35,001 bases of DNA from Acidobacteriota bacterium (GCA_016201205.1 JACQDF010000109.1:1-35001), one strand, 5' to 3'; positions 14,465 through 23,495 are shown, numbered from the stretch's first letter. Numbers and translations: made by a program. The notes: a model not told the origin generated them from the letters alone.

Positions 14465-17400
14465 ATGCGCTTCTTGGTCTTGCTCATTCTTACAGTGACT
14501 CTGTCCGGCCAGTCGGATCGAGGCGTCATCACCGGAGCAGTGACGGATGCGACCGGAGCATCGATTCCCGGCGCCCGTGTTACAGCGGTTCACGTTGCCA
14601 CCAACGTGGAATACGCCACTGCCACCGTGGACAGCGGCGACTTTGCCATCCCGGCGCTGCCGGCCGGCAGCTACCGGCTCCGCGTCAGCCGGGATGGTTT
14701 CAAGACCACGGTGCGAGAGAGCGTGCAACTTGCCGCCGGTGGTGAGGTCCGGCTCAATCTGACGCTCGAGCTCGGCTCGCTCACCGAATCGGTGCAGGTG
14801 ACCGGCACTCTCGAACAGTTGCAGACCAGCAACGCCCGCATCACGTCCCAGGTGGCCAACAAGATGGTGGACCAGCTTCCGCTCGTGGTTGCGGGCGCCA
14901 TGCGCAACGCCATCGATCTGGCCATGATCACGCCGGAGGCGAAAAATCCGGCCGGGACGGGCGTGGGGGACGACAACACATTTGCCCTGGGTGGGGGGCA
15001 GGTGGCGGCATTTGGGATCACGCTGGACGGAATCTCGGCAAACATCTCGAGATACTCGTCGGTGAGCCTGGTGGCGGTAAACACGCCATCGCTGGACGCC
15101 ATCACCGAGTTCACGGTCGAGACCAACGGCTTCAAAGCCGAGTTCGGGCGTGCAGCCGGCGGCACGATGACATTTGCATCGAAATCGGGCACAAACGATT
15201 GGCACGGCACTGCGTATGAATTCATTCGCAACGATGCATTGGATGCCCGGCGTTTCTTTGAAGCCCGGAAGGGATCTTACAAGCAGCACGATTTCGGCTG
15301 GAGCGTGGGCGGGCCCATCCTTTTGCCCAAGCTGTATGACGGCCGGAACAAGACCTTTTTCTTTGCCGCCGGCGAGTGGTTCCGGAACCGTGTCGGCGCC
15401 GCCAGCCAGTTCTTCAGCGTGCCCACGCCTGAAATGTACCAGGGGGACTTTCGCAACTGGGTGGACGATGCCGGGCGGCGGCTGGCAATCTATGACCCGG
15501 CGACGACCCGCTCCAACCCCAGCGGCGTCGGCTTCATCCGGGATGCGTTCCCGCAGAATGCCATTCCCCTCGCGCGGTTCGCCAGTTTCTCCCGGGCCGT
15601 GCTGAAGGAGGTTGGCAATATCGCCTTCCCGAATAACGGCGCCGCTCCCGGCACAAGCAGCTATGTGCGGAACAACTACATCAACACGACGGGCACGTTG
15701 ATGGAGCCGTGGAACAAGTTCAGCATCAAACTGGACCATAGCTTCGGAGCCAACGATAAGCTCGGCTTTCTGTTCAATCGGGGCAAGCACAACATCGAAC
15801 CGGGTCTCCAAGGCTTCCCGGGCCTGCCTGGTCTGCTCAATACAACAAGTTTCGAGACGTACTTTGGCGATGTCTATCGCGCCACTTACAGCAAGGTGAT
15901 TCGCCCGCACATCGTGAATTCGGTTTACGGCGGATGGAACACGCTGCAATCCGACAAATACAATCTCAACGCAACCGGCGGCTGGAAAGCGCGCGGCGTT
16001 TGCCTCATCAACGCCTGGGACTGCGACCGCAACTTCGTGCAGGTGCAGTTCTCCGATCACGCCGCTTGGGGCGGTTCGGCCGGCGACGGCGCAGGCAACA
16101 AGGTGTACTCGTTCGGCGACGACCTGACCATCATTGACGGCAAGCACACCTGGAAGATTGGCTACCTTTACGAGCGGCTGCACTTTAACGGGTTCGGCCG
16201 GCAGACAATGTCCGGGCAGATCCGGGGAGACCGTCGCAGCACCAGCATTCCGGGCAACAATAATCTGTCACAAGGCGGCGGCAGCGGTTTCGCTTCCTTC
16301 CTGCTCGGAGAGTCATTCTCGGGCGGCACCGAGGATGACCGGTTCGTCGGACAGCAGTTCCTCAGCCACTCCTTCTACATTCAAGACGACTGGAAGCTGA
16401 CGCCGCGTCTGACGCTCAACCTCGGCCTGCGCTATGAGTTCACGCTTCCGCCGCTCGAGCAGAAAGACAAGTGGAGCGACCTGGATCCGGTGCGGCCCAA
16501 CCCGGGCGCCGATGGTTTTCCGGGAGCTCTGCGTTTTGCCGGCTTCGGGCCCGGCCGCGAGGGCGCACGCACCATCACTCCAGGCTGGTATGGAGGCATT
16601 GGACCGCGCGTTGGGCTGGCTTACGGGCTGAACAACCGCACCGTCCTTCGCGCCGCCGCCGCCCGCAGCTTCGGCGTGGTGAAAGCGGTGACCGGGAGCA
16701 CGCACTTCGACGGCGCAGTGCTCGTCTTCCGGCCAACGTCGACGGACAATGGCATTACCCCGGCGTTCCGCCTGGACCAGGGCCTCCCGCCTTATCAGAA
16801 ACCGCCCAGCACCGATCCGGCCTTCGCCAACGGGAACAACGTTGCCTGGTGGAACAATGAAGCGGTCCGCTTGCCGGAGAGCTACGATTGGACGTTTTCC
16901 ATTCAGCGCCAGGCGACCGCGAACACGGTCGTCGAGGCTTCCTACAACGCCACCGTGGGAGCGCACCTGGTGGCCGGCCTTCTCGCCTACAACCAGCTCC
17001 CCTTCAGCGTTTTTCAGCGCTATGGATTGTCCATTCTCCAGAGCAATATTGACTCCGGCGCCGCACGCGCCGCCGGCATTTCGCCTCCTTATCCCAGTTT
17101 CCGGGGAAGCGTGGCGCAGGGACTCCGGCCCTTCCCCCAGTACCTCAGCCTCGACACCAGGGCGGGCAACGGCGACAAGAGCGGCCACTCCAGCTATCAC
17201 GCCTTGGTCCTCAAGCTGGATAAACGGTTTTCACGCGGCTTCACGGTTCAGGGGTCGTATGTGCTGTCGAAGCTGATCACCGACTCCGACAGCTACAACG
17301 CCGACAATTCGGCCTCAGACCATTACAACCGGCGGCTGGAGAAGTCGATCGGCCAGTACGACCAGACACACAGCTTCAAGATGAGCTACGTATGGGAGCT

Positions 17401-17920
17401 TCCGTTTGGCCGCGACAAACGTTTTCTTACGGGCGGCGCGGGCGCGTGGCTGCTCGGCGGCTGGCGCGTTTCCGCGATTCACATGCTTTCAAGCGGCGCC
17501 CCGCTCGAATTGGAAAACAACAACGTGTTCAACCTGTTCAACGGACGCAATCCGGCGTGGGTGACCAGCTACGAAGGCTGGACTACAAATCTCGACAACC
17601 CGAACTGGCTGGGCGGCGACCGCTTCTTCCAGCCCCGCCAGTTTTTCGGGGACCAGCCGCGCGACCGGCTGGGCAATGCCACCCGCCACAACCCCAAAGC
17701 GCGCACGTTCCCGAACTTCGCGCATAGTGTATCGGTGGCGCGATCCTTCCGCGTCTCGGAGCGTTTGCGGATTGATCTGCGCGGTGAAGGCTTTAACATC
17801 TTCAACTCGCCGCGCTTCACCACCGGCAGCCGGACGATCGACGATCCGAACTTCGGCGTGGTCCGCAGCCAGATCAACGAGCCACGCCGGATGCAGGTTG
17901 CGATGAAGGTTTATTTCTGA
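14465..17920 (+). CDS. Oar-like TonB-dependent outer membrane receptor
   Basis: A 1151-residue outer-membrane protein of the large Oar/CarboxypepD-reg type abundant in Acidobacteria. A signal peptide (MRFLVLLILTVTLSGQ) is followed by a carboxypeptidase regulatory-like domain (ITGAVTDATGASIPGARVTA, PALPAGSYRLRVSRDGF, to about residue 95), a plug-like domain with GGGQVAAFGITLDGISAN and EFTVETNGFKAEFGRAAGGT, and a long beta-barrel region. Typical barrel pieces are DWHGTAYEFIRNDALDARRF, FYIQDDWKLTPRLTLNLGLR and the C-terminal EPRRMQVAMKVYF ending in Phe. Such receptors are thought to import oligosaccharides or other large nutrients; the ligand is unknown. The 3' end overlaps soxD, on the opposite strand, by 10 bp. 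Confidence 0.93.
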   Translation: MRFLVLLILTVTLSGQSDRGVITGAVTDATGASIPGARVTAVHVATNVEYATATVDSGDFAIPALPAGSYRLRVSRDGFKTTVRESVQLAAGGEVRLNLTLELGSLTESVQVTGTLEQLQTSNARITSQVANKMVDQLPLVVAGAMRNAIDLAMITPEAKNPAGTGVGDDNTFALGGGQVAAFGITLDGISANISRYSSVSLVAVNTPSLDAITEFTVETNGFKAEFGRAAGGTMTFASKSGTNDWHGTAYEFIRNDALDARRFFEARKGSYKQHDFGWSVGGPILLPKLYDGRNKTFFFAAGEWFRNRVGAASQFFSVPTPEMYQGDFRNWVDDAGRRLAIYDPATTRSNPSGVGFIRDAFPQNAIPLARFASFSRAVLKEVGNIAFPNNGAAPGTSSYVRNNYINTTGTLMEPWNKFSIKLDHSFGANDKLGFLFNRGKHNIEPGLQGFPGLPGLLNTTSFETYFGDVYRATYSKVIRPHIVNSVYGGWNTLQSDKYNLNATGGWKARGVCLINAWDCDRNFVQVQFSDHAAWGGSAGDGAGNKVYSFGDDLTIIDGKHTWKIGYLYERLHFNGFGRQTMSGQIRGDRRSTSIPGNNNLSQGGGSGFASFLLGESFSGGTEDDRFVGQQFLSHSFYIQDDWKLTPRLTLNLGLRYEFTLPPLEQKDKWSDLDPVRPNPGADGFPGALRFAGFGPGREGARTITPGWYGGIGPRVGLAYGLNNRTVLRAAAARSFGVVKAVTGSTHFDGAVLVFRPTSTDNGITPAFRLDQGLPPYQKPPSTDPAFANGNNVAWWNNEAVRLPESYDWTFSIQRQATANTVVEASYNATVGAHLVAGLLAYNQLPFSVFQRYGLSILQSNIDSGAARAAGISPPYPSFRGSVAQGLRPFPQYLSLDTRAGNGDKSGHSSYHALVLKLDKRFSRGFTVQGSYVLSKLITDSDSYNADNSASDHYNRRLEKSIGQYDQTHSFKMSYVWELPFGRDKRFLTGGAGAWLLGGWRVSAIHMLSSGAPLELENNNVFNLFNGRNPAWVTSYEGWTTNLDNPNWLGGDRFFQPRQFFGDQPRDRLGNATRHNPKARTFPNFAHSVSVARSFRVSERLRIDLRGEGFNIFNSPRFTTGSRTIDDPNFGVVRSQINEPRRMQVAMKVYF

Positions 17921-18450
17921 ATTCTTCCGACGTCAGGCCGCGGATCGGCGACGAAGCCGTTGCGATTGGGCATTCGCACTTTGGGCAGCGTCTTCGCATT
18001 CATCACCTGCTTCTCACCGGCGATGCCATTGAGATGCAGGATATACGCCACCACCGCATATACCTGGGAGTGGCTCAACTGCCCGGGCTCGTGGAACGGC
18101 ATGGCTCGATGGATGTAATCCCACAGCGTGGGCGCGTAAGGCCAGAAACTCCCCACCGTCTTGCGGGGTTTCGGGGTGTTCAGCGTGCCCTGGCCACCCG
18201 CCAGCGCCGGCGCATCGCCGCCCTCCCCTTTGGCTCCGTGACATTTCGCGCACCTGCTGCTGAAAACTTCGCGCCCCTCGATGGCCGTGCCGGATCCCTC
18301 CGGCAAGCCGGTCCCGTCAGGGGCCACGATGATGCCCAAAGCGCGAATCTCTTCCGGCGAAGGTGCACGGCCTACTCCGTATTTGGGCGTTTGCGCCCAT
18401 AACCCAGCCGCAGCCAGCAGGACCGGAAACAACACGCTATGCGTCGGCAT
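17911..18450 (-). CDS. soxD: SoxD-like monoheme cytochrome c
   Basis: A periplasmic c-type cytochrome of 179 residues: signal peptide (MPTHSVLFPVLLAAAGLWAQ), one CAKCH heme site and a likely distal Met in AMPFHEPGQ. The surrounding sequence follows SoxD closely: YGVGRAPSPEEIRALGI, APDGTGLPEGSGTAIEGREV, PALAGGQGTLNTPKP, KTVGSFWPYAPTLWDYIHRA, and a C-terminal IRMPN-like VRMPNRNGFV. SoxD accepts electrons from the molybdenum protein SoxC during sulfane or sulfite oxidation. Classical SoxD of alphaproteobacteria has two hemes; this short form has one. The start overlaps the end of soxC by 14 bp, implying translational coupling. The 3' end overlaps the receptor gene. Confidence 0.88.
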   Translation of the reverse strand: MPTHSVLFPVLLAAAGLWAQTPKYGVGRAPSPEEIRALGIIVAPDGTGLPEGSGTAIEGREVFSSRCAKCHGAKGEGGDAPALAGGQGTLNTPKPRKTVGSFWPYAPTLWDYIHRAMPFHEPGQLSHSQVYAVVAYILHLNGIAGEKQVMNAKTLPKVRMPNRNGFVADPRPDVGRIQK

Positions 18451-19651
18451 TGGTCACGCTCCCATCGGCTTGCACTTTCCACAGCTTGATGCCGTTAAAG
18501 TGATACCCGGAATTCAGCCCCCGCACCTCGATCAGGGCTTGCTTGGACGGCTGCACGTATCCGCTCTCGTCGGTCGCGCGCGAGGCGAGGACTGCCTGAC
18601 GCCCGTCCCACGTCCAGGGCAAACGGAAGCGAGTGAACGCGATCCGAAGGCGCGGCTCCTGAAGCTGGGCGTTCCGCCAACTGCGTCCTCCGTCGGTGGT
18701 TACCTCCACCCGCTCGATCCGGCCTCGCCCCGACCAGGCCAAGCCCGTGATCTCGTATAGTCCCGCGCCATTCAACTTCTGCCCGCCGGAAGGAAACGTC
18801 ACCACCGACTTGGCCTCCATGACGAAGGTAAACAGCCGGGCCTTTCCATCCGGCATCAGATCGCTGTACCTGGCAGTCTCATCGCGCGTCATATGCGGCT
18901 GGCCGGTTACCTTGAGCCGCTGGAGCCACTTCACATGAGTCGCTCCCTCCCACCCTGGAACAATCAGTCGCAAAGGATATCCCTGCTCGGGGCGAATCGG
19001 CTCGCCATTCTGCCCGTAGGCGAGCAGGATGTCCTCGATCGCCTTGGCCAGCGGAATGCTTCGTTGCATACGGCAGGCGTCCGCTCCTTCGGCGAGGATC
19101 CAGGAAGCGCCGGGCCGGACTCCGGTTTCCGCCATCAGCAAGGATAGAGGCACGCCGGTCCACTCGCTGCAACTGGCCAGGCCATAACTTCGCTGCGCGT
19201 CGGACCCGGTCTTCGGTCCCCATTCGCCGCCGCTGTTGCCTCCGCATTCCACCACGTAGATCCGGGAAACGGAGGGGAGCCGCTTGATCTCCTCGATGGT
19301 CAGGATCAGCGGCCGCTCGACCATTCCATGGATCACCAGCCGGTGGCGCGCGGGATCGATGTTGGGCACGCCCGAGTGGTGCCGCTCGTAATGCAGCGCG
19401 GAGGGAGTGAGGATGCCGTACGAATCGCCGAGCGGCGTGCCGCTCGAGCCTGCCTCAGGGGTCTTGGTCAAACGAACCGACCGCCCCGATTTCTCAAACG
19501 GCGATCGTTCACCATAAGCGCTAAGCGGCTTGCCCAGCCGGCGGTCGCTTTCCTCCGCCCGGGCGGATTCCTGACGCGCCGCCAGTCCGCCACCGAGGGC
19601 GGCCCCGAGCTGCAACAGCCGGCGGCGGCTCGATGGTTGATTTTTCTTCAT
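18437..19651 (-). CDS. soxC: SoxC-like sulfane/sulfite dehydrogenase, molybdopterin subunit
   Basis: A 404-residue molybdopterin oxidoreductase of the sulfite oxidase family. The twin-arginine leader SRRRLLQLGAALGGGLAA marks Tat export of the folded cofactor-bearing protein. The molybdenum Cys is in VVECGGNSGGEWG; further SoxC hallmarks are SCSEWTGVPLSLLMAETGV, YPLRLIVPGWEGATHVKWL and the C-terminal dimerisation domain with IERVEVTTDGGRSWRNA. ATG 19651 is chosen over GTG 19666 since GAGGGG lies 8 nt before it. It forms an operon with soxD. No soxXYZAB is visible in this window, so whether the pair works on SoxY-bound sulfane or on free sulfite is open. Confidence 0.9.
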   Translation of the reverse strand: MKKNQPSSRRRLLQLGAALGGGLAARQESARAEESDRRLGKPLSAYGERSPFEKSGRSVRLTKTPEAGSSGTPLGDSYGILTPSALHYERHHSGVPNIDPARHRLVIHGMVERPLILTIEEIKRLPSVSRIYVVECGGNSGGEWGPKTGSDAQRSYGLASCSEWTGVPLSLLMAETGVRPGASWILAEGADACRMQRSIPLAKAIEDILLAYGQNGEPIRPEQGYPLRLIVPGWEGATHVKWLQRLKVTGQPHMTRDETARYSDLMPDGKARLFTFVMEAKSVVTFPSGGQKLNGAGLYEITGLAWSGRGRIERVEVTTDGGRSWRNAQLQEPRLRIAFTRFRLPWTWDGRQAVLASRATDESGYVQPSKQALIEVRGLNSGYHFNGIKLWKVQADGSVTNADA

Positions 19652-19771
19652 GGCTTTACCCCTCACGAAGATTCTACTTCAGAACTTCGGCGTGGTCCCT
19701 CCATTATTTCCCGTTCATAATCGCGACACAGACGCCCCACTGCGCGTTTGTACAGGCGGAGGAGAACAACA

Positions 19772-20080
19772 ATGAGGAAGCTGGCACAGGTAGGGATTCT
19801 GGCGGTGATGGCCGGGGCGTTGAGCGCATGCTCGGGGAGGACCGTGGTCGCGGTAAGAGCGCCTGCGCCGCCGAGACCGGTAGCGGTCGGCGTGGTCGGC
19901 GTGGCGCCTGGCCCAGGGTACGCTTGGGTGGACGGGTACTACGATTGGCGCGGCGCGCGCTATGTTTGGATGCCTGGCGCTTGGGTCAAACCCCCGCGGC
20001 CGCACGCGGTTTGGACACCTGGATACTGGCGCCCGCATGGCCACAGCCACGTCTGGGTCGCCGGCCACTGGAGGTTCTAA
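19772..20080 (+). CDS. WxxGxW-repeat lipoprotein
   Basis: A 102-residue probable lipoprotein. The leader MRKLAQVGILAVMAGALSAC ends in a lipobox (LSAC) with Cys at residue 20. After an Ala/Pro/Val-rich linker come repeats of the YxWxxGxW type: YAWVDGYYDW, YVWMPGAWVKPP, AVWTPGYWRPHGH and HVWVAGHWRF. This is the small envelope family often annotated YXWGXW repeat-containing; its function is unknown. GGAGGAG 9 nt upstream supports ATG 19772; an in-frame start at 19748 is less likely. The stop overlaps the pirin stop on the other strand by 4 bp. Confidence 0.8.
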   Translation: MRKLAQVGILAVMAGALSACSGRTVVAVRAPAPPRPVAVGVVGVAPGPGYAWVDGYYDWRGARYVWMPGAWVKPPRPHAVWTPGYWRPHGHSHVWVAGHWRF

Positions 20081-20772
20081 TCCGGCAGATCCAGCAGGAT
20101 CAGCACGGAAGCATCCAGGGCCCGGATCTTCAGCTCAGCTTCGTTGTCGATCCGCGCCTGATCGCCCGAGGACAACCGCCGGCCGTTCAGCTCGACGTCG
20201 CCACTGGGAACAAACAGGTAGGCCTTGCGCCCGGGAGCGCTGTGATGCTCGACGGCTTCCCCGGTGCGCAATTCGGAAAGATAAATCGTTGCGTCCTGAT
20301 CAATGGCCAGAGTTCCCGGCACATCGCCCGAGCTGACCACGGCAAGCAGCTTCCCCTGGCGATCCGGGAACGCCCGCTGCTCCCAGCGTGGCGTGCTGCC
20401 CCGATTCCGCGGCCGGATCCAGATCTGCATCAACCGCATCTTCCCGGAAGACGACGGATTGGACTCGGAATGCCGGATGCCTGCGCCGGCCGACATCACC
20501 TGCACTTCTCCGGGGCGCAGCACATGGCGCGAGCCGATGCTGTCTGTATGCTCGAGCGCGCCTTCCAGCACTACACTGATGATCTCCATGTCGCGATGAC
20601 CATGCATGGGAAAGCTGCCGCCGGGCTGGATGATGTCGTCATTGAAGACGCGCAACGCGCCCCATTGGAGATTGTTGGGATCGTAGTAATGGTCGAAGGA
20701 GAAGTGCCAGCGCGCCGACAGCCAGCCGAAGTCGGCGTGATGGCGATCGGCGGAAGCGATCGTTTGGATCAT
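20077..20772 (-). CDS. Pirin family protein
   Basis: A bicupin of 231 residues in the pirin/YhaK group. The N-terminal cupin carries the metal-binding set H57, H59 (PMHGHRDMEI), H101 and E103 (AGAGIRHSESN). The start (DFGWLSARWHFSFDHYYDPN) is typical of the family. The second cupin (residues about 150-231) has no metal ligands in the expected places, as is usual. Some members have quercetin 2,3-dioxygenase activity, others regulate; the role here is unknown. It stands alone, 16 bp downstream of the end of sthA on the same strand. Confidence 0.9.
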   Translation of the reverse strand: MIQTIASADRHHADFGWLSARWHFSFDHYYDPNNLQWGALRVFNDDIIQPGGSFPMHGHRDMEIISVVLEGALEHTDSIGSRHVLRPGEVQVMSAGAGIRHSESNPSSSGKMRLMQIWIRPRNRGSTPRWEQRAFPDRQGKLLAVVSSGDVPGTLAIDQDATIYLSELRTGEAVEHHSAPGRKAYLFVPSGDVELNGRRLSSGDQARIDNEAELKIRALDASVLILLDLPD

Positions 20773-20788
20773 GCCGTGTTAGATGCAG

Positions 20789-22195
20789 CTAGGAGCCCAA
20801 ACGATTGATGCCGTCAAACGCCGCTGTCTTGTAGCATTCCGCCAGCGTGGGGTAATTGAATACGGTTTCAATGAAATAGTCGATCTTGCCGCCGAAGGCC
20901 AGCACCGCCTGGCCGATATGCACCAGCTCGCTGGCGCCTTCCCCAATGATGTGCACGGCCAGCAGCTTGCGGTCCTGCGAGGAAAAGATGAGCTTCATCA
21001 ATCCCGTCTGGTCGCCGATGATCTGCCCGCGGGCGATCTCTTTGTAACGCGCTTTGCCGATCTCGTAGGGCACGCCTTCCTGGGTCAATTCCTCCTCGCT
21101 CCGGCCGACCATCGAGATCTCGGGAATGGTGTAGATGCCGTAAGGGAACAATTCCGGCACCGAGCGCGCTTCCACGCCGAACGCATGACAGGCGGCGATG
21201 CGCCCCTGCTCCATTGAGGTGGAGGCCAGGCTGGGAAAGCCGATCACATCGCCGACGGCATAGAGATGCGGCGCTTCGGTCTGATAGCAGTTACTGACTT
21301 TGAAGCGCCCTCGGCTGTCCGGATGCAGCCCGGCCGCTTCGAGGTTCAGGCGGCTGGTGTTGCCCGTGCGGCCGATGCTGTACAGCGCTTTCTCGGTGAT
21401 AATCTGCTTGCCGCTGGCAAGTTGGATGCGGACACGCTCGCCTTGATCGTCGTTCAAAGTCTCGATGCCGCTGACCTCCTCGCCCAGCCGCATGGTGACC
21501 CGATTCTCGCGCATCTGATAGGTGAGCGCGTCGGCGATCTCCTCGTCGACAAACGGCAGCAGGCGCGGGCGCTTATCGATGACGGTCACCCGCACGCCCA
21601 AAGCGGCGAACATGCTGGCGTACTCGCAGCCGATGACGCCTGCGCCCACCACGGCCAGCGTCCGCGGAAGCTTGTCCAGCTTCAGGATATCGTCGCTCGT
21701 AAATACGCGCCGGCCGTCAAACGGTATGTGCGGATCCGCCGCGGCCTCGGTCCCCACGGCAATGACAATCACCCGGGAAGTCACCGTCCGCGCCGTCCGG
21801 TCGGCGTGTTCCAGGCGAATCGTATGCGGGTCGACGAAGGCGCCTGTCGCCGAAATCACTTCCACCCGGTTGCGCTGAAGCTGGTGCTGGGTAACGTCGA
21901 TTTCATGCCGGATCACCTGGTCGGTGCGGAACAGCAGGTCCGCCATGGTGATGTTTTGCTTGACAGCGTAGGATTCGCCGTAAAACTTCCGCTCGCGGTA
22001 GCCGGACAGGTACATCACCGCTTCCCGCAATGTTTTGCTGGGAATCGTGCCGGTATTGATGCACACGCCGCCAACGACCGTCTTGCGTTCGACAACGGCA
22101 ACACGTTTGTCGAGCTTGGCGGCCTGGATCGCCGCTCGCTGGCCCCCGGGGCCCGACCCGAGAACAACCAGATCGTAATCGTATTCCGCACTCAC
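20789..22195 (-). CDS. sthA: Soluble pyridine nucleotide transhydrogenase
   Basis: A 468-residue FAD flavoprotein of the disulfide reductase superfamily that exchanges hydride between NADPH and NAD+ in the cytoplasm. FAD binding: DLVVLGSGPGGQRAAIQAAK. The redox site reads CINTGTIPSKT, with one Cys and Thr where disulfide reductases have the second Cys; this marks SthA rather than lipoamide dehydrogenase or mercuric reductase. NAD(P) binding: VVGAGVIGCEYASMF. C-terminal: HIIGEGASELVHIGQAVLAF. Start is GTG 22195 (MSAEYDYDL) with AAGG shortly before. The His-Glu pair used by classical disulfide reductases at the C-terminus is replaced (FNYPTLAECYK), which also agrees. Confidence 0.93.
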   Translation of the reverse strand: MSAEYDYDLVVLGSGPGGQRAAIQAAKLDKRVAVVERKTVVGGVCINTGTIPSKTLREAVMYLSGYRERKFYGESYAVKQNITMADLLFRTDQVIRHEIDVTQHQLQRNRVEVISATGAFVDPHTIRLEHADRTARTVTSRVIVIAVGTEAAADPHIPFDGRRVFTSDDILKLDKLPRTLAVVGAGVIGCEYASMFAALGVRVTVIDKRPRLLPFVDEEIADALTYQMRENRVTMRLGEEVSGIETLNDDQGERVRIQLASGKQIITEKALYSIGRTGNTSRLNLEAAGLHPDSRGRFKVSNCYQTEAPHLYAVGDVIGFPSLASTSMEQGRIAACHAFGVEARSVPELFPYGIYTIPEISMVGRSEEELTQEGVPYEIGKARYKEIARGQIIGDQTGLMKLIFSSQDRKLLAVHIIGEGASELVHIGQAVLAFGGKIDYFIETVFNYPTLAECYKTAAFDGINRLGS

Positions 22196-22291
22196 GATAG
22201 ATCGCCTTCTTTCTGAATCTTGCCGGAAATTCGGACACCGGCCTCCCTCATTATGCTCTATCGCGTGGAGGGCGGAACGATTGAGAAAGCG

Positions 22292-22639
22292 CTACTCGAC
22301 TGTCACCTTGACCGGTTGCTCGATCAGCTTGGGATCAGCGCCGGCTGTGAGCAGCATCAGAGCCCACCGGCCTGGCTTGGCCGAAGCCGGGATCTTGAAC
22401 TTGATGGCCTCGGCCTTCTGATCCACCACCGGTAGCTTGATGTCATTCTTGCCGTCGGTGAGGTAGATCTCCGCAACGTGCTTCTTGTCGAGATTTTCCC
22501 CGTTCACTGTCAGCTCATCGCCAGCCTTGCCGGTGCCGGGCTCGACGGTGGTCATCTTTGGCATCCCCTGGGCCATTGCCGGCGTCGCGGCAGCCAGGGT
22601 GAGAACAAGAAAGACACAGAAGCAGGCAGAGAGCTTCAT
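22292..22639 (-). CDS. Small exported IPT/TIG-like protein
   Basis: A 115-residue protein with a signal peptide (MKLSACFCVFLVLTLAAA ... AMAQ) and a single immunoglobulin-like beta domain resembling IPT/TIG folds: TTVEPGTGKAGDELTVNGEN, then AEIYLTDGKNDIKL, KFKIPASAKPGRWALML and KLIEQPVKVTVE. ATG 22639 is chosen since AGGAGAAC lies just upstream; the longer frame to 22681 begins within basic non-signal sequence. The role is unknown; a periplasmic or surface binding module is inferred. No partner gene is adjacent. Confidence 0.75.
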   Translation of the reverse strand: MKLSACFCVFLVLTLAAATPAMAQGMPKMTTVEPGTGKAGDELTVNGENLDKKHVAEIYLTDGKNDIKLPVVDQKAEAIKFKIPASAKPGRWALMLLTAGADPKLIEQPVKVTVE

Positions 22640-22720
22640 GGGTTTCGTTCTCCTGGATAATGCTATGACGATTGAGGGCACGAATGCAAGGGAATACGGG
22701 GAGACAGAAGGGAAAAGCGG

Positions 22721-22742
22721 GGGGACAGGCTACCCTGTCCCC
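22721..22742 (-). terminator. Perfect hairpin after response regulator gene; repeat copy 2
   Basis: GGGGACAGG-CTAC-CCTGTCCCC forms a 9-bp perfect stem with a 4-nt loop, 12 bp beyond the stop of the minus-strand regulator. Read in that direction it is followed by CCGCTTTTCCC, a weak T-run, so it may act as a terminator. The right arm plus flank (CCTGTCCCCGGTT) recurs at 10381-10393, so it also belongs to a dispersed repeat family. Confidence 0.55.
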
Positions 22743-22754
22743 GGTTCATGCTCT

Positions 22755-23495
22755 CTAACGCTCCGGCCGAATGTGCAGCCCCTTGTGAATCGCATACAAG
22801 GCCAGTTCCAGACGGTCGGAAACGCCAAGCTTATCGAAGATATTATGCAGGTGGTTCTTCACCGTCTGCTCGCTGATAAACATCTTCTCGGCCATTTCCT
22901 TGTTCTTGTAGCCCTGGGCGACCAACTGCACGATCTCGCGCTCGCGGGTGCTCAACGGGGAGCGTTCACGGCCCTTTCCGTTGATGGCCCCGCCCATGGA
23001 CTCGCCGGGAACTGCGAACTGTCGCATCACGGCGGCGGTCGTATGGGAATCCAGCCAGATTTCTCCGGCGTAGACCTTCCGGATGCTCTTGGTAATCAGT
23101 TCCGTCGCGGTCTGCTTCAGCACGATGCCCGAGCAGCCCAGTTTCATTGCCTGGACAAATTCGTTCTTGTCCTCCGAGGCGGTCAGAACGATAACTTTGG
23201 TGCGCCGTCCGCTCTGCTGAAGGCTCTGCAAGACGCTGAGCCCGTCCAGATTCGGCATGCGGAGATCGAGCAGGAGGATGTCCGGTTCCTGTTCCTGCAA
23301 GAGTTCGAGCACCTGGCGGCCGTCACTAGCCTCTCCTACCACCTTGATGTCGTCCTCCAGGGACAGGAGCTTCCTCATCCCGTCCCGAACGATCGGATGG
23401 TCATCGGCGATGACCACGCGGATCGTTTTTTCCTCCCGAGGTTGTTCGGTTTCTGGTTGCGTGTTTTCTGACAGAATGGCTGTGCCCTTATCCAT
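22755..23495 (-). CDS. NarL/FixJ-type response regulator
   Basis: A 246-residue two-component regulator. The receiver domain (about residues 25-140) has the acidic pair in VVIADDHPIVRDGM, the phospho-acceptor Asp in ILLLDLRMPNLDG, the Thr of VIVLTAS and the Lys of GIVLKQ. The LuxR-type helix-turn-helix (about 180-240) reads LSTREREIVQLVAQGYKNKE then ISEQTVKNHLHNIFDKLGV. ATG 23495 is preferred over the upstream in-frame start because AAAGGAAG lies about 7 nt before it. No histidine kinase is adjacent, so it is an orphan within this window. Two similar sites CCCCTAGAAC (about 23561) and CCCTTAGAAC (about 23603) lie upstream and might be control sites. Confidence 0.93.
   Translation of the reverse strand: MDKGTAILSENTQPETEQPREEKTIRVVIADDHPIVRDGMRKLLSLEDDIKVVGEASDGRQVLELLQEQEPDILLLDLRMPNLDGLSVLQSLQQSGRRTKVIVLTASEDKNEFVQAMKLGCSGIVLKQTATELITKSIRKVYAGEIWLDSHTTAAVMRQFAVPGESMGGAINGKGRERSPLSTREREIVQLVAQGYKNKEMAEKMFISEQTVKNHLHNIFDKLGVSDRLELALYAIHKGLHIRPER

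Noticed and set aside
14399..16183. Long minus-strand frame of about 590 codons across the receptor start
   Set aside because: Antisense to the Oar-like receptor and repeat copy B; no motif or signal, low-complexity Arg/Val/Gly composition.
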